DNA from: Setoptus koraiensis
Lineage: Eukaryota; Arthropoda
Assembly (NCBI GenBank): GCA_048013815.1
Contig: CM106586.1
Location: 20,770,001 to 20,834,000 of the forward strand
Direction: 5' to 3'
DNA length: 64,000 nucleotides
Part shown: positions 1 to 11,611 of the stretch, piece by piece
Layout of the letters: each line of letters starts with the position of its first letter
Numbering within the stretch: the first letter of the stretch is position 1
Notes under the pieces: generated by a model
Told to the model about the DNA's origin: nothing
The model's database searches: none
The model's input: the letters and a program-made list of their open reading frames with translations, nothing else
Translations under genes and position numbers: made by a program

Positions 1-72
1 CAATGGCTCCACTGGCAGGCCATGATTCAATTTGGACAACGATCGCCCGCCAAGATAACATTTGATGAGGAT

Positions 73-182
73 GTTCAGTGGATATTCGCTGGCTGTTCAG
101 TGGATATTCGCTTGCTGTTCGCCGGCTATTCGCTGGCTGTTCGGTGGATATTCGGTGGCTATTCGGTGGCTATTCGGTGGAT
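73..182. repeat. 22-bp minisatellite, five copies
   Basis: Five consecutive 22-base units built on gttcagtggatattcgctgg can be read directly, with the last two units drifting (gttcggtgg, attcggtgg). The unit also has an internal 11-base sub-period. It lies in non-coding DNA at the left edge. Confidence 0.85.
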
Positions 183-914
183 ATCTGGTCGACGCGGCCA
201 AGTGAGGGCCACCTACCGCCAGAGCCTGAGTGGGGTCAGAGCTGGGTCTAGGCACGGGCCAAAGTGTGGGCCAAGACGCGTAAAAGCACACGCAAAGGCA
301 CGAACAAACGCGCTAGCCACGCTGCGGGCCAAAGTGTTGGCCTCGAGGGGCCCCAATGGCAGCGATTTTTATCTGTGTGCTTGGCCTAGTTATGATGATG
401 ATAGTTATGCCGAGACAAGCCTATTTAGCATGTTGGATCGGCCCGGCCTGGTCCGGCCCGAATTGTTACGCAACAAACAAGCATCGATGCCCGAACTGTG
501 CAGGGCACCAACAGTGATTAAGTGTAACGGCTTGTAACAATTTCAAGTTGGGCCCTTTCTCCAAAAAACACATGCCTTGTCCATATTGGCTCAAAAGTGA
601 CTCAAAAGCGCTTCTTGGCGCACTCTTTCCAATTGAGAACACACCAAAGCTTGCCGGATGCTCTCATGTTTCGCATGTTTCACTGCTGGTACTACCCAAT
701 CGGTAGCACTAAGCTAGTGGTCCTAAGGAGCAAAAGTGCAAGTTGCGCTGAAATCAATTCCGTGGACTTTATTATTTATTTATTACCAGATATCGCTTTG
801 CCGAGCCCATGCAATATCCAGTTTTAGTTAGCAACTGTGTGCTAACTGCCTGCGAGTGTGCCCAATCAACTGATTGCTTTCGTCCGACATCACATGAAAT
901 CGGATTATACTTAT

Positions 915-980
915 CACATCGCTTCGCTTCGCATCGCATCAAATCGCATCGCTTCGCATCGCATCAAATCGCATCGCATG
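915..980. repeat. tcgca-type short tandem repeat
   Basis: The words cgcttcgcatcgcatcaaat and shorter cgcat units recur head to tail, giving roughly a 25-base period built of 5-base steps. No coding meaning is visible. Confidence 0.7.
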
Positions 981-1950
981 ATGCAGTGTGATGAAACAGA
1001 TGAAATAGACTCACTACTCGTGAGTCACTAGTGACCAGGGATAAAAATAATAATTACAATCACGGCAACAAAACAGCGGATAACAGCAACGGAGGCGGCT
1101 CACAATGAGACGCAATTCTCTCACAGTAGACACAATGGGACTCTCGCAGTAGAGTCTATACTGACAATAGTGTGGGCATTGTGCACTCACAAATTTGACT
1201 CATCGCTCGGCTCGGGCCCCACTGCCAGTCCCGACGTGAAGGCGCCCTCTCGTGGGCGCGGCAAGATCGCTATTTCGTCGGTATGTGGCGTAACAAGTCT
1301 ACTGGCAGCACTGCACTGGTGCCAGTTCTCGGACAATGTGGGCCCATGTGGTGTCAGCCTGGCATCGCAAATATCGGGCAAGTTGTCAACAAATGGCCAC
1401 AACATGGCCACATTTCGCTCTGGCTCGCCACGCTGATGATATTCGTGCGTGAATATCGGCACACAATCGATGAATGTGGGGGGCCAAGCGCACTTTTGCG
1501 CTTGGCCAATGTTTGTTAGTGCATTCATATTGCTGTTAGCGGTGCTGCTGAGTGTCGTAACGATCGGTGGGCCTAATTGCACCTAATAGATAGATGCTAA
1601 TGGTGGGCCAGTTTGACAGTGTGCCCAAATGCGAGTGTTGCCCAAAATAAATCTCACGCACGCAGTGTGGCCGGCCCGGCCGGCCAACAGTGACGGCTTC
1701 GATGGGCTTTTATTCATCTGCTAATGATTATTATGGTTTATTCGGTTGGTCATTGACTTGCAGCGACTCTCACTCACGCCAGCCAGCGTTCGAGCTGCCG
1801 GCTTTCGAGCTGGCAATGTCCGCCACAATATAGATGGGGCAAGTGGGCGGCCCGCCGCCACATACTGATTTTATGGCGGCGCACAGCGAAGTAATGGCCC
1901 GTAGCGGACGCTCACTACGTCTGTAACAGTTATTGTGGCAAATGCCCGCG

Positions 1951-2040
1951 ACAACAACGACAGCGGCAACAACGGCGACAACAACAACAACGGCGACATC
2001 AACAACGGCAACAACAACAACGGCAACAACAACAATGGCA
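1951..2040. repeat. CAA/CGG-type trinucleotide tract
   Basis: Imperfect run of caa, cgg and gac triplets. All three frames give low-complexity peptides on either strand, so I do not call it coding. Confidence 0.7.
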
Positions 2041-2576
2041 TACGACGATAATAATGATGATGATAATAATGAAGCTCGCGACTGATAGTGATCAACAACA
2101 TGTGCAGCCACTGACCAGCGCTGACCCAAATTTAAACTCGGGCCGGCCCGCCTCGGCCAGCATAATGGTGGTCATATTTGTTTGTGTGCCTGTCACTGGC
2201 ACGCTCAAACCACGGCCAGAGCGCTGTCGGTGTTGGACGCATTTGTGCACTTTCGCCACTCTGCCGGCTCACATTCGCTGCAGCCTCTCGCGGCGCTTGT
2301 AACGGGACGACCGTTCACCTGATCTCTATGATGTTGCCATGCTCTCTCACTGTCTATAGCTGGCATCTTTCAACGTTTTGGCCGTATCGTAAAATGATGC
2401 CGGGCTCGTGAACTGGAGCGACCGATGACCGGTGCTGATAGCCGCGCACTCCGTGCACCGCAATGTAATTTGATTTGTTGGTTGCGCACAGCAAACGCGG
2501 CCCGTCGGGCACTGTTAGGCGCAGGTGTTCCCATCTGTGCCGATTGGCACGCATGTGGGTGCACTCTGGTCACTGT

Positions 2577-2620
2577 TGGCTCAGCGCACTGACCAGGCCA
2601 CTGGTCAGTGCGCTGAGCCA
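2577..2620. other. Perfect 20-bp-arm hairpin
   Basis: Two 20-base arms are exact reverse complements (left arm starts tggctcagcg, right arm ends cgctgagcca) and are separated by only four bases (gcca). No flanking gene explains it. Confidence 0.85.
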
Positions 2621-2711
2621 GGCTGTGCCAATCAACGACCACTGGACGCAAACATTGGCACGCTAATGTTTGTGCCGCTCGCAAGCCAACGGTTTACTGT
2701 TCGAGTGGCCT

Positions 2712-2790
2712 GCACACACGCACACACACAACGCACACACACAGCACACAACGCACACACACAGCACACAACGCACAGACACACGGCACA
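2712..2790. repeat. AC-rich 20-bp tandem repeat
   Basis: Three 20-base units starting acgcacacac follow a short CA run; the third unit is diverged. It is a microsatellite grown into a minisatellite. Confidence 0.8.
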
Positions 2791-3348
2791 TGATGCGCCA
2801 GGGATCGGTGAACCAGAAATGACCAGTGCTGGTCACTGTGCGTGTGTGTGCCTCGGAATGCGTACGTTTTGCAGCAGTTGTGCGCATGCAACAATAATAA
2901 TTCTTTGTTTGCCTGTTGCTTGCAATTCCGTCGAATTCACTTTCCGTCGGAGAATCCCTGTCATTATTTTATTATTATCACTTGCCTGCATCACAGTGCA
3001 CGCGCCGTTGCCAGTGTACAAACTGGGTTTTGCAGACAACATCATATTAGCATAATATATCCATTATTACATTGTATTACATTGATATATTACATTGTAT
3101 CGCTCCGTTTTAATCGGCCACAATTGTTGTTGTAATCATTGTTTTGCACCAATTAACGCGTTGTCCTGGCACTAATTACAAACGCTCAACGATCCACCAA
3201 CTAGCACAAGCAACACACCTAGCCCGAGCACAATATTGTTAACTGTATCCGACAAATGACCACATTCATATATATCATCATCAACTGGACATTGGCACAA
3301 TAAATACTATAATACCCAATCATAAAATCACCTTGTTACACTTAGGCA

Positions 3349-5709
3349 ATGGCGCTCAACCACGACAACGACGACTCCACCTACAAGGAAATCGACGATC
3401 TCGATACCTACGACAACGACCACAATGACCGCAACCATAACCCTGATGCCAGCGACATCGAACTGGAGCACGAGTACGAGGAACACCAAGAGTCTGCATT
3501 GTTTCGCTCAAACGAGATCAGCAGCAACGAGGATGCCTCGTCTACGGCGGTGGCAGCCAACGACGACAGTCTGCCCGAATCTAATATCACCAATCAGTCG
3601 CAAAATTCAAAAGATGACGACATCAACAATGACACTGCCACCCTGTTGCTCGAAAACGTTGTCTCTAGTATTGGTAGCAGCAGCGGAGCCAACAGCAAAG
3701 GAAGCAGTTGTAGGCAGTCCAACACAGCAACAGAGGGAGTACTTAGTAATTTAAATCTCAACGGACTTATTGGATTACAACGCAAAAAGAAAAAGAAACA
3801 ACAACAACATCAACACCTATTTAGTAATGTCACTAATCAAGACAAAAATCGAAAGAGTTCCTCATCGTCCTCTTGCTCCGACAGAGATCACAATAGCTCG
3901 AAGAAGAGCAGCAACAATTACTTGAATACTGGTATCTCTAGCGGTTGCTGTGATGCAGTGGATGCCACACCCAACAACAATCAACAATCACAACCATTAC
4001 CACCAACACCAACCTCTAATGGGGCCAGAACTAATCAAACTGTGTCTGCTGAGAGTATCACCACACAAACTACGACTGCCTACACTGATAATATGAAGCC
4101 ATACGCTGACAAAATTGCCGAAGGCAAGGCCGCTCTAGAAAAGAGAGACTACTCAAATGCCATATTAATATTCACTGATTGTGTTGAGATGAACTCCAAC
4201 GATTACCTTCTATACGGTTATAGATCGAAGGCTTTCTTTAAGCAAGGCCAATATCAACAGTCCCTATGGGATGCCAACAAAGCCAGAGATCTAAATCCAC
4301 AATGGACGGAGGCTTATTATAGGCAAGCGCTGTCTTTGTTTCACTTAAACAAACACGCGGATAGTCTTGCCACTTTCGCTTTTGCTCTGTCACAAGACCC
4401 AGATAACACGCGCATTTTGGGGAGCCTCATTCAAACTGCCAGACAGTCGGACATTGGAACAAACTTTGAGCTTGAATATTTGCAGCTAGAAAGGAGAAAT
4501 CTACAGAAAAATCCTTTCGTTGTTATGTCCGTCATTGGACATGAGCTACTCAGTTGTCATCATTATGGTCAAGCAATTATAATATTGGAGGCCGCTCTCA
4601 AGATTGGCTCCACTTCACAACGAATGAATGGAGCAGTTCGATCGGCCTTAAGCTCAGCTTATTGGTCATTGAAAAAATACGATAAATCTATCGAATATAT
4701 GCAAGAGGACTTGGAGACACAAATACTCATGAGAGATTTCAATGGACAGTGTAGAGTGTTTGGCAATCTTGGTTTTGCCTATTATACTTTGAAGAATTAT
4801 GAAGAAAGTCTCAAGGCTCATAGGAAACAGCTCGAGTTGGCAATGAAAATCACAGGCAATGCCCAGCAGGCGATTATAGCCTTAAATGCACTTGGCCATA
4901 TCCATGTCTCGCTAAATGATCTCAACAGTGCCCTACTTAGCCATACTAGATGCTTACAATTAATTAAGCAACAGCAACATGTTGCTGGCGATAACAACAG
5001 TGCGCTGAGTCGCGAATTGACTTGTGTGGGCCACATATACACCCTGATGGGACAATATGACAAAGCTGAAGAATATCATTCTGAATTGACCAGCGCCAGC
5101 TTGATTAGTCGCCATGAGGAATGTCAAACTAACCTTGTTATGGCCAATTCAAACATGGCGTTCTTGGCTATAAAGAACAAAAAATACGAAGAGGCCAGAA
5201 CCTATCATGAGCAGGTAATCAAGATGGCACAGAGATTGGGAGGCAGACAAGGTAAAATCTATGAAATGAGAGCTTCCGGTGGTTTGGGTCACACGTTCAG
5301 ATTGACAAACAGATTCCTAGAGGCAGAGAAGTGCTTCCAAAGGCAGCTGGACTTGGCGTCAGAAACTGGTGATAGAACAGGTAAAAGTCAGGCCTTGTGC
5401 AATCTTGGCATGATAGCGCAGCAAAACAATGACTTTTCTCGAGCTTCTAAATCGTTCAGTGAAAACTTAGCCTTAGTTGAGGATGATCCCCATCTGAGCG
5501 CCTATGCAAACAGTTATATGGCTAGTGTATATTATTCGAAGAGAGAATATGAAAAAGCTATACAATTTTACAAAAAATCTCACACATTATTCAAGACATT
5601 TGAATGTTGTTCGCAAGAGGCAGCCACTATTAGTGTTAACATATTACAAGCTTATGAATTGGAGGGTAAAATAGATAATGGCAGCTGGCGCCAGACTAAA
5701 CAATATTAA
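3349..5709 (+). CDS. TTC28-like tetratricopeptide repeat protein, short form without CHAT domain
   Basis: A 786-residue protein in a single open frame. Residues 1 to about 245 are low-complexity, rich in N, D, S and Q, with a lysine/glutamine run. From about residue 248 (MKPYADKIAEGKAALEK) to about 760 there are repeated TPR units, such as GNLGFAYYTLKNYEESLKAH and ALCNLGMIAQQNNDFSRASK. The order and wording (NPFVVMSVIGHELL, ALKIG, ALSSAYWSLKKYDKS) match the N-terminal TPR block of TTC28. Vertebrate TTC28 is over 2000 residues with many more TPRs and a C-terminal CHAT domain. Here the frame stops right after the last TPR-like segment (LFKTFECCSQEAATISVNIL), where the CHAT domain would start. 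The role is probably scaffolding; TTC28 has been linked to midzone and cytokinesis. An acceptor-like tract ends three bases before the ATG. The 3' end faces the glomulin gene, with 139 bases between stop codons. Confidence 0.85.
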   Translation: MALNHDNDDSTYKEIDDLDTYDNDHNDRNHNPDASDIELEHEYEEHQESALFRSNEISSNEDASSTAVAANDDSLPESNITNQSQNSKDDDINNDTATLLLENVVSSIGSSSGANSKGSSCRQSNTATEGVLSNLNLNGLIGLQRKKKKKQQQHQHLFSNVTNQDKNRKSSSSSSCSDRDHNSSKKSSNNYLNTGISSGCCDAVDATPNNNQQSQPLPPTPTSNGARTNQTVSAESITTQTTTAYTDNMKPYADKIAEGKAALEKRDYSNAILIFTDCVEMNSNDYLLYGYRSKAFFKQGQYQQSLWDANKARDLNPQWTEAYYRQALSLFHLNKHADSLATFAFALSQDPDNTRILGSLIQTARQSDIGTNFELEYLQLERRNLQKNPFVVMSVIGHELLSCHHYGQAIIILEAALKIGSTSQRMNGAVRSALSSAYWSLKKYDKSIEYMQEDLETQILMRDFNGQCRVFGNLGFAYYTLKNYEESLKAHRKQLELAMKITGNAQQAIIALNALGHIHVSLNDLNSALLSHTRCLQLIKQQQHVAGDNNSALSRELTCVGHIYTLMGQYDKAEEYHSELTSASLISRHEECQTNLVMANSNMAFLAIKNKKYEEARTYHEQVIKMAQRLGGRQGKIYEMRASGGLGHTFRLTNRFLEAEKCFQRQLDLASETGDRTGKSQALCNLGMIAQQNNDFSRASKSFSENLALVEDDPHLSAYANSYMASVYYSKREYEKAIQFYKKSHTLFKTFECCSQEAATISVNILQAYELEGKIDNGSWRQTKQY

Positions 5710-5848
5710 TACTTTTATATCATACAACTATTATTAATTTATTTTTTATTAATAAATTGCTCCAAGAAAGGCAAAATAAATTATATATCTCAAGAGAAAA
5801 CATTAATGGTAGACTTGTCGTTCATCGAAAGCTAATTTTATCCTAAGC

Positions 5849-7702
5849 TCATTTATCGAATAGGTCGGAAGTGAGTGCGAAGATACTTTGAATCAGATCT
5901 AGGCGGCATAAGGCCACATTTGAATCTGGTTTCATCATATCAAGATCCGAAGCTTCTCGGTTTGCGGACTTGTTTTGATCACTGACTTCTTTCTGATGCA
6001 TCTTCAAATCGCCTATATTCAAAGAAATGGCGCTCCTTAAAGGATTCAAAAATGTTTGTATGTTACGCTTACTCATGAAATCTTTTTTCTGGTCTGTTAT
6101 GTTAGGTGCTTCGTTGGATAATTTGAGAAATCTCAAGAAATTCAAGGTGGCTAGAATCAATTCATAGCTCTCTAGTACATCTGTCTGGTGAGCTTCAGGT
6201 AAGCAAGCTTGAGCGCATTCGTGTAGGAAGTCGTTTAGGTTGTCGTCAGCTAAAGCCAAAAAACGTTGTTCGATTCTAGATTTTCTTCTCGGAGGCGGAT
6301 ATGTACCAAGACCATTGCCTACATAACCTAAAGAATATAATTCTGATTCATTAGATTGGGTCTCTGTTGTTGCACAACTTTCAGATTTCATTTCCTTCAA
6401 CTCTCTCATGTAATCTTGATGTGCTTCAATGAAATATCTCCTATACAAATCGACGCACGCTCCGCGAATACCTGCACTCATATTTGGTTGCTTCACTATA
6501 GACTTAAGTAGTCTATATCTGCATTCTTGATTTAAACAATCGCATAATTTTGTGAATAGTGTGAAGGAGAATTTTCGCAACGCTGCAGTTGGGCAGAATA
6601 CCATTATCTTGAATAGTTGCTGGTCCAAGAGAGAATCATCTAGGATATCGAGAAAATTTGAATCTAGCGACTCCTTTGGTATGAATCTGAGCAAAGCTTC
6701 CAAAAGGTTTAGTCCTTTCTCGTACACGAAACGTTCCGTTTTATCCAACAGAGCCAATATCAATGGCAAGTGTCTGATGAGTGTATGCTCAGGTGTGTAA
6801 ACCGGCGGGACAAATCTTATATAATTTTGTTGATCTTGATTGTAAACTAAATTGATGCAGTGATGAATGTAGGAAGCGCTGGCTAGCGAAACAAGTATTT
6901 CGTCTTTTGAAAAAATTCCCATCTCCTCGCTTTCTTGAAGGCGTTGAATCCAATCATCTTGTTCTTTTTTGCTGTATATCAGTGAATAGATGTCAGGCCT
7001 GAATCGAACTAGAATCCTCAGACACTTTACGGCAATAGAGCGTAGATCTGACGTATTGTTTATATCCAGGAATACTAAAGGGTAGTTTATGAGACTCAAA
7101 ATAGTCTTGACAGGTCCAAAATGGCATCTTCTTGCGTCCTCAATCTCGATGAAGTCTTCGACAAAGCCTATCAATAGTGGGAGGACCTCTATAAAACGTT
7201 TAGTGGAGGGAAGATCTATATTGTTTATGTGACTTAATAGAACACTGAGAGTCCACAGCAAATTCTCACAGCGCGGGCTGGGATATTTCATACGGAAGAG
7301 TGCACCCTCTAGAGGTCTTATCATAGCTCTGAATACATTATCATCATCATTGGATGGATTGATCTCTGATAATAAACTGATGAGGACCTCCTTGGGGTTG
7401 CAATTTCTATCAATGGATATTCTACAGAGCATCTTTTCGCAACCTTCAAACACTCTGAATCTGAATTGATTTAATCCACGCAATCGTTTGCATATCAATG
7501 GTATTAAATCCCACATGAATTCCGAGTCTTGGCTCAAACGTTGCAAAGTATCTTCATGATAGAAGACGTGTAAGGCCTCCTTGATTTTATATTTGTCCAG
7601 ATAGAATCCTATCTGATTAATAGGACCATCTCCAGGATCGGGAGCTGGCTGTTCGCGGTTCCTGTGTACGATATGTGTATGAATAGGCATTGTAGCTGAC
7701 AT
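5849..7702 (-). CDS. GLMN: Glomulin
   Basis: Helical-repeat protein of 617 residues from the chosen ATG. It matches glomulin along its whole length: WDLIPLICKRL and NPKEVLISLLSEI near the N terminus, then ALFRMKYPSPRCENLLWTLS, a middle block GLNLLEALLRFI and IMVFCPTAALRKFS, and late segments LATLNFLRFLKLSNE and CRLDLIQSIFALTSDLF. Glomulin binds the RING protein RBX1 and restrains cullin-RING ubiquitin ligases; its C-terminal part makes that contact in the human protein. I start at MSATMP rather than the upstream ATG at 7726. A pyrimidine-rich tract ending in AG at 7712-7713 looks like a splice acceptor between the two, so the upstream ATG may lie in an intron. The remaining coding sequence has no visible intron. 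Confidence 0.85.
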   Translation of the reverse strand: MSATMPIHTHIVHRNREQPAPDPGDGPINQIGFYLDKYKIKEALHVFYHEDTLQRLSQDSEFMWDLIPLICKRLRGLNQFRFRVFEGCEKMLCRISIDRNCNPKEVLISLLSEINPSNDDDNVFRAMIRPLEGALFRMKYPSPRCENLLWTLSVLLSHINNIDLPSTKRFIEVLPLLIGFVEDFIEIEDARRCHFGPVKTILSLINYPLVFLDINNTSDLRSIAVKCLRILVRFRPDIYSLIYSKKEQDDWIQRLQESEEMGIFSKDEILVSLASASYIHHCINLVYNQDQQNYIRFVPPVYTPEHTLIRHLPLILALLDKTERFVYEKGLNLLEALLRFIPKESLDSNFLDILDDSLLDQQLFKIMVFCPTAALRKFSFTLFTKLCDCLNQECRYRLLKSIVKQPNMSAGIRGACVDLYRRYFIEAHQDYMRELKEMKSESCATTETQSNESELYSLGYVGNGLGTYPPPRRKSRIEQRFLALADDNLNDFLHECAQACLPEAHQTDVLESYELILATLNFLRFLKLSNEAPNITDQKKDFMSKRNIQTFLNPLRSAISLNIGDLKMHQKEVSDQNKSANREASDLDMMKPDSNVALCRLDLIQSIFALTSDLFDK

Positions 7703-8552
7703 GGCAGGATACTGTAAGTAGAACAAACTATTATACTAGTGGTATACCAGCACTCTAGTCTAACTACTAAAGATAAATTGTAAATTGTCAATGAGATTGA
7801 CTGTAATTATTATCTTTCTTATAGACGGAATAGTAAACTGAGGCCAAGTAAATGTCTGACAATATTGGGATGATAAGTGAGCAATAGTCCGCTTATGCTC
7901 AGAGCTAGAGAGATTTCTTCTTATTCTATACAATGTTTCTGTACAATGTATTATAGTAGAGAAAATAGTGTTTGGTCAAGCGACGGGAATTTCAAATTCA
8001 ATTAGTGAAACGGATCCTTATATCACAAAAAAATATAGATAGGTCCGCATATGATTTGAAACAGGCGCAGATTACTACTGTACTAGAGCATGCGTATCCG
8101 ACTCTGACACTGTATTTCCAGCGTTTTCATTGCAAATTAGTAATGTTGGCTGGGTGAAATTAATTGATCATCATTGCAATTAAAGTGGCAAGCATGACAA
8201 TATGCAAATTTGATGGATAATGAGGGTCAGATGAAAATAATTACGCAGTGTATGGTCCGAGGAATGTTGCATGTTCGTCACAACGTGGTGAGCGAGCAGA
8301 AGATGAGAATTGTGAGAAAAACAACATAAATAACGCACGCATATATGGAGGGAAGTTTGAACATGAAAAATATTAAGTTATGCAGCGCCGATAATACGAA
8401 TCTCAAGATGCTTCTCCCCTCTTGTCTCCGTGGTCTACGAAAACTCTCTAACAAGCGAGATGAAAGTGAATGATACTAAAAGGACACGAGTGGCTTAATA
8501 TTAAAAGAATTTTTTATTAAAAAGGTGAGAGATGTGACACAAGGGTAATATT
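7703..8552. other. Intergenic between glomulin and perilipin
   Basis: Probable promoter and 5' untranslated region of glomulin on the left (minus strand) and 3' flank of the perilipin gene on the right. AT-rich; no further gene, RNA gene or clear repeat seen. Confidence 0.5.
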
Positions 8553-9275
8553 TTAGCCCATTCTTGCCCTCAGCGATTCGGCTATCATTCTGATAAATTT
8601 GACTATTGCGCTTTGTTCTACCACTTGGGCATATTTTGTTCTCATAGACATGGCTTCATCGGTCAGTTGAGCCGGGGACTTCTTTATAGAGGGAACCTTC
8701 TCTTCAACGTAATCGAGTGTCTGGCACGCCAGTTGGTCGGCTTTGCCAACTAAAGTCACAAGTGGCAGAGGGGTAAATTAAAAGAATTGAGAAACGGTTA
8801 GATAAGTGGTTGAATTAGTGAATGATCGCGACAGGCATGCTCTGATGTACTTACGAGGCTCTTGAAATTTCGAGACAATTGGCTGAACTGATCCCCAAAT
8901 ATAGTGTGCCCACTGCTCGGCTCTGGACATTACCTCGCCAACAGTGACGTGAGACTGCTTCAATTTGTCATAGTGACTATGACTAACATGGACAGCCATG
9001 TTGACGATGGGAATTTGATTGACACGATCGACAATAGTGGGCCTTCTCTGCCTTGAGTGAGCGTCGCCAGAGTCTTGATGGTTGGATGATTGTTCTTGTG
9101 TTGCCATCTCGTTAGATGATTGCGATAGTTCCTCTGAGGTGTGCGTTGATTCGAGGTTTGCTGTCTCGTGATGATGGGCTTGCTGATCTGATTCTTCTGG
9201 TTCTAGATATTGTTGTTCTTTAAGTTCTTCCAAGTACCTGGGCTTTTGGTGATATTGATGGTCAAAATTTTCCAT
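8553..9275 (-). CDS. Perilipin (lipid storage droplet protein), two exons
   Basis: Exon 1 is 9275-8855 and exon 2 is 8749-8553. They are joined across a 105-base intron with a gtaagt donor and a tttag acceptor; the joined length is 618 bases (205 residues plus stop). The protein starts with an acidic, Q/E/H-rich segment. The PAT-type core follows: IPIVNMAVHVSHSHYDKLKQ, then SVQPIVSKFQEP, and across the splice GKADQLACQTLDYVEEKVPS. This corresponds to the perilipin segment ending in the conserved LDxLEExxP motif. Perilipins coat lipid droplets and control lipase access. At 205 residues it is short for the family; the usual C-terminal four-helix region seems absent or very reduced. An in-frame TGA lies two codons upstream of the chosen ATG, which fixes the start. 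Confidence 0.85.
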
Positions 9276-11611
9276 GAATCAAACGATGGGCGTTTACTTC
9301 CAGTCTCGTTCTTATTACGCTACTTCGAAACCTTTCCTAAACTGAGAATTCAGATTAGTCTGTTGTTGATTTTCTCTTTCCTTGTTTCTTCTAATCAACT
9401 GCGCGCTGTAGAATGGCTACGACAAAACTCAGTATGCTGTTTCGTGCACTTCTTCAAGTTTACTACGATGTCAAATAGTGATTATAAACTTTCACCTTTG
9501 GTTGAGTATAAATTTGCTTATTTATCCAACTATAAGAGTGAGTCATTGAGTTGTGTGTGCAGTAAAGATAGTTAGGCAACTAGCTATGGTGGTGTTTTCT
9601 CAACAACAGCAACAACATGTACTGGATGTAGGGAATGCGCTGAGTCAATTTAACATTTAATAATGATCGCCTTTGAAAAGGTTGTTGAGTCTTTTTATAC
9701 AGGCGATGCGGAGTTGCTGAAATAACTTCTCAACTGACTTAAAACCTACTAAATATACAAACACACACACGATCTCGCACACCGACAAACAGACAAACAG
9801 CGTTTAGGAATTATTATACGGCCACTATCACTGCTACCATAGATGTAGTTGAACAACTAGATGTAATTCATCGTCGAAGAAATATCTCGAACTTTAGTGA
9901 ACATGTGATAAACTAATGTTATACCACTGCTAACCAATATGAATATTAGTCCCGGCATGAAACAAGTGCTTTATTGCACTAGGTTTTGGCACTAGTACTA
10001 GTACAGTAGCGCGGCTAGATCCATGTGTGTTACTTATCGAGCTCTATAACCTCTCTCGAGAAGCCAGTTTAGCATGGTTGGAGGAGTGAGCAAACGTGTT
10101 ATCGATGTTGTTGTTGTTGTTGTTTAGAGAGTGTCTTGATGGTGGGGTATAAACTTTCACAAACAGAGTTTGCTGTCAGCTATAAATTGAATTAATGAAG
10201 CTACATTGGTGATGGCGACCAACAACAAACACACTTGTCATGGCCCCTTACATTATCTATCATCTATTAGAGCTATCGATAGTGAAGATACGCCACTAAT
10301 TGTACCTGTTTCTCTAACTCGCTAACATTTTAATGCACACAGAACAACAACAAATCGTCTGTTGTCATTTCTTTTGATAACCAGACACACAGCTAAAGCA
10401 ACGAGTGTCGATGAAAGTTATTTTGGAATATCTCTATTGTCAATGGTATAGTCATTATCATCATGTGACCTCCACCATGAATATAAGACGATGAGGTACT
10501 ATCCTTCTTATGCAATAAGCATCAATCATCTCGTTGATTGCGCCTCATCATTTTCTCTCCATTGCTTTCTCAGGCATGCCTACCCGGCATGAATTGACTT
10601 GTGCGTGGCTTGCTAATTGTAAACTGCCCTCACGTTCGTCAATGTGTGATGAGTGACATTTTGTAAAGTGACATTTTATAGTTACTAATTGATTTCAAGT
10701 TGACCACAGGATTCATATGCTTGCAAAACCAATCGGTATGGAGTAATTACTAAACTACCTGTTGGAATATAATTAAGAATTGTGAGTCGTGCTTCTTGCA
10801 AATAAAAATGCTGTCCCCTCCCGCATCATGAGCCTTGCCACACAATAAACTCGCAAAAAAAGAAAACTAATAATTTGCCCACAATGCCAGACAATGTGGT
10901 GTTTTGTGCACAGACTCATTACGCCGCCGGCCGGCCACACACTCGGTGTAATGCGACTAGCTGATGTAATGCCCAAACGACATCATAAACCGCATTTAGT
11001 ATACCGCCGACACGCCCTCTAATCTCGGTACAGCAGCGCGGATTGATATCATCTAATTAGTAGGCCCGTACGTGGAGCCAGGCCGCAACAAAGAGCAAGG
11101 GGTTACAGCACAACTGTTGCGAATTGGATGACCGATGATCTTAATTGATCATCTTCGCCCCCTGACCAAGTACACTTCTGCCTTGAAAGCCACATTTGCC
11201 CCCACCCTGTTGGTAACGGATCTCATTATCATTTTACAGGCATCACAAATATTTATCGGCATATATTTGATTGCAGAGCTAGGACCTCTTTATTCACGTC
11301 ATATTCGCAAATTCGTTTTGTTAGAATCGGCCCAGTATATATTCATACTGAACGTGAGGCCGTATATCTACCGCTACAACCCCTCCTTCTACCGCACCGG
11401 CCCGCTCGTTCATCGCAACACACTACCGTCGCTGCCCGAGGTATTTGCACTCACAAGCTTGTCAGCTTGTCGGCGAGACACTGATTAGTTTTATTCCCAA
11501 CATCATTGTTATTATTCATCCCATTACATTGTTTATTATTATTGTTACTATCTGTAACTCACATCCGCCACCAATTCATTTATTAATTGTTGAATTATCA
11601 TACCTGTCGTC
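9276..11611. other. Intergenic between perilipin and V-ATPase d
   Basis: Divergent promoter region of the two genes. It holds a gtt run near 10105-10122 and otherwise AT-rich unique sequence. The open frame at 11135-11488 has no family resemblance and is treated as chance. Confidence 0.5.
9639..9647 (+). promoter_or_regulatory. Possible CNC/Maf-type element upstream of perilipin
   Basis: The 9-mer gctgagtca matches the core of an antioxidant-response/NF-E2-type site (tgactcagc on the other strand). It lies about 365 bases 5' of the perilipin start. A single short match can occur by chance. Confidence 0.2.

Larger units (their letters stand above)
183..3348. other. Gene-free, GC-richer repeat-bearing region
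   Basis: I see no open reading frame here with family resemblance. The stretch is richer in GC than the rest of the window, with many GGCC-type words, and carries several simple repeats and one perfect hairpin (listed separately). The last few hundred bases before 3349 are AT-rich and are probably the promoter and 5' untranslated region of the TPR gene. A pyrimidine tract ending in AG at 3344-3345 looks like a splice acceptor just before that gene's ATG. Confidence 0.5.

Noticed and set aside
22-537. 171-residue open frame at the left edge
   Set aside because: Its first part is translated 22-bp minisatellite and the rest resembles no family; composition looks random.
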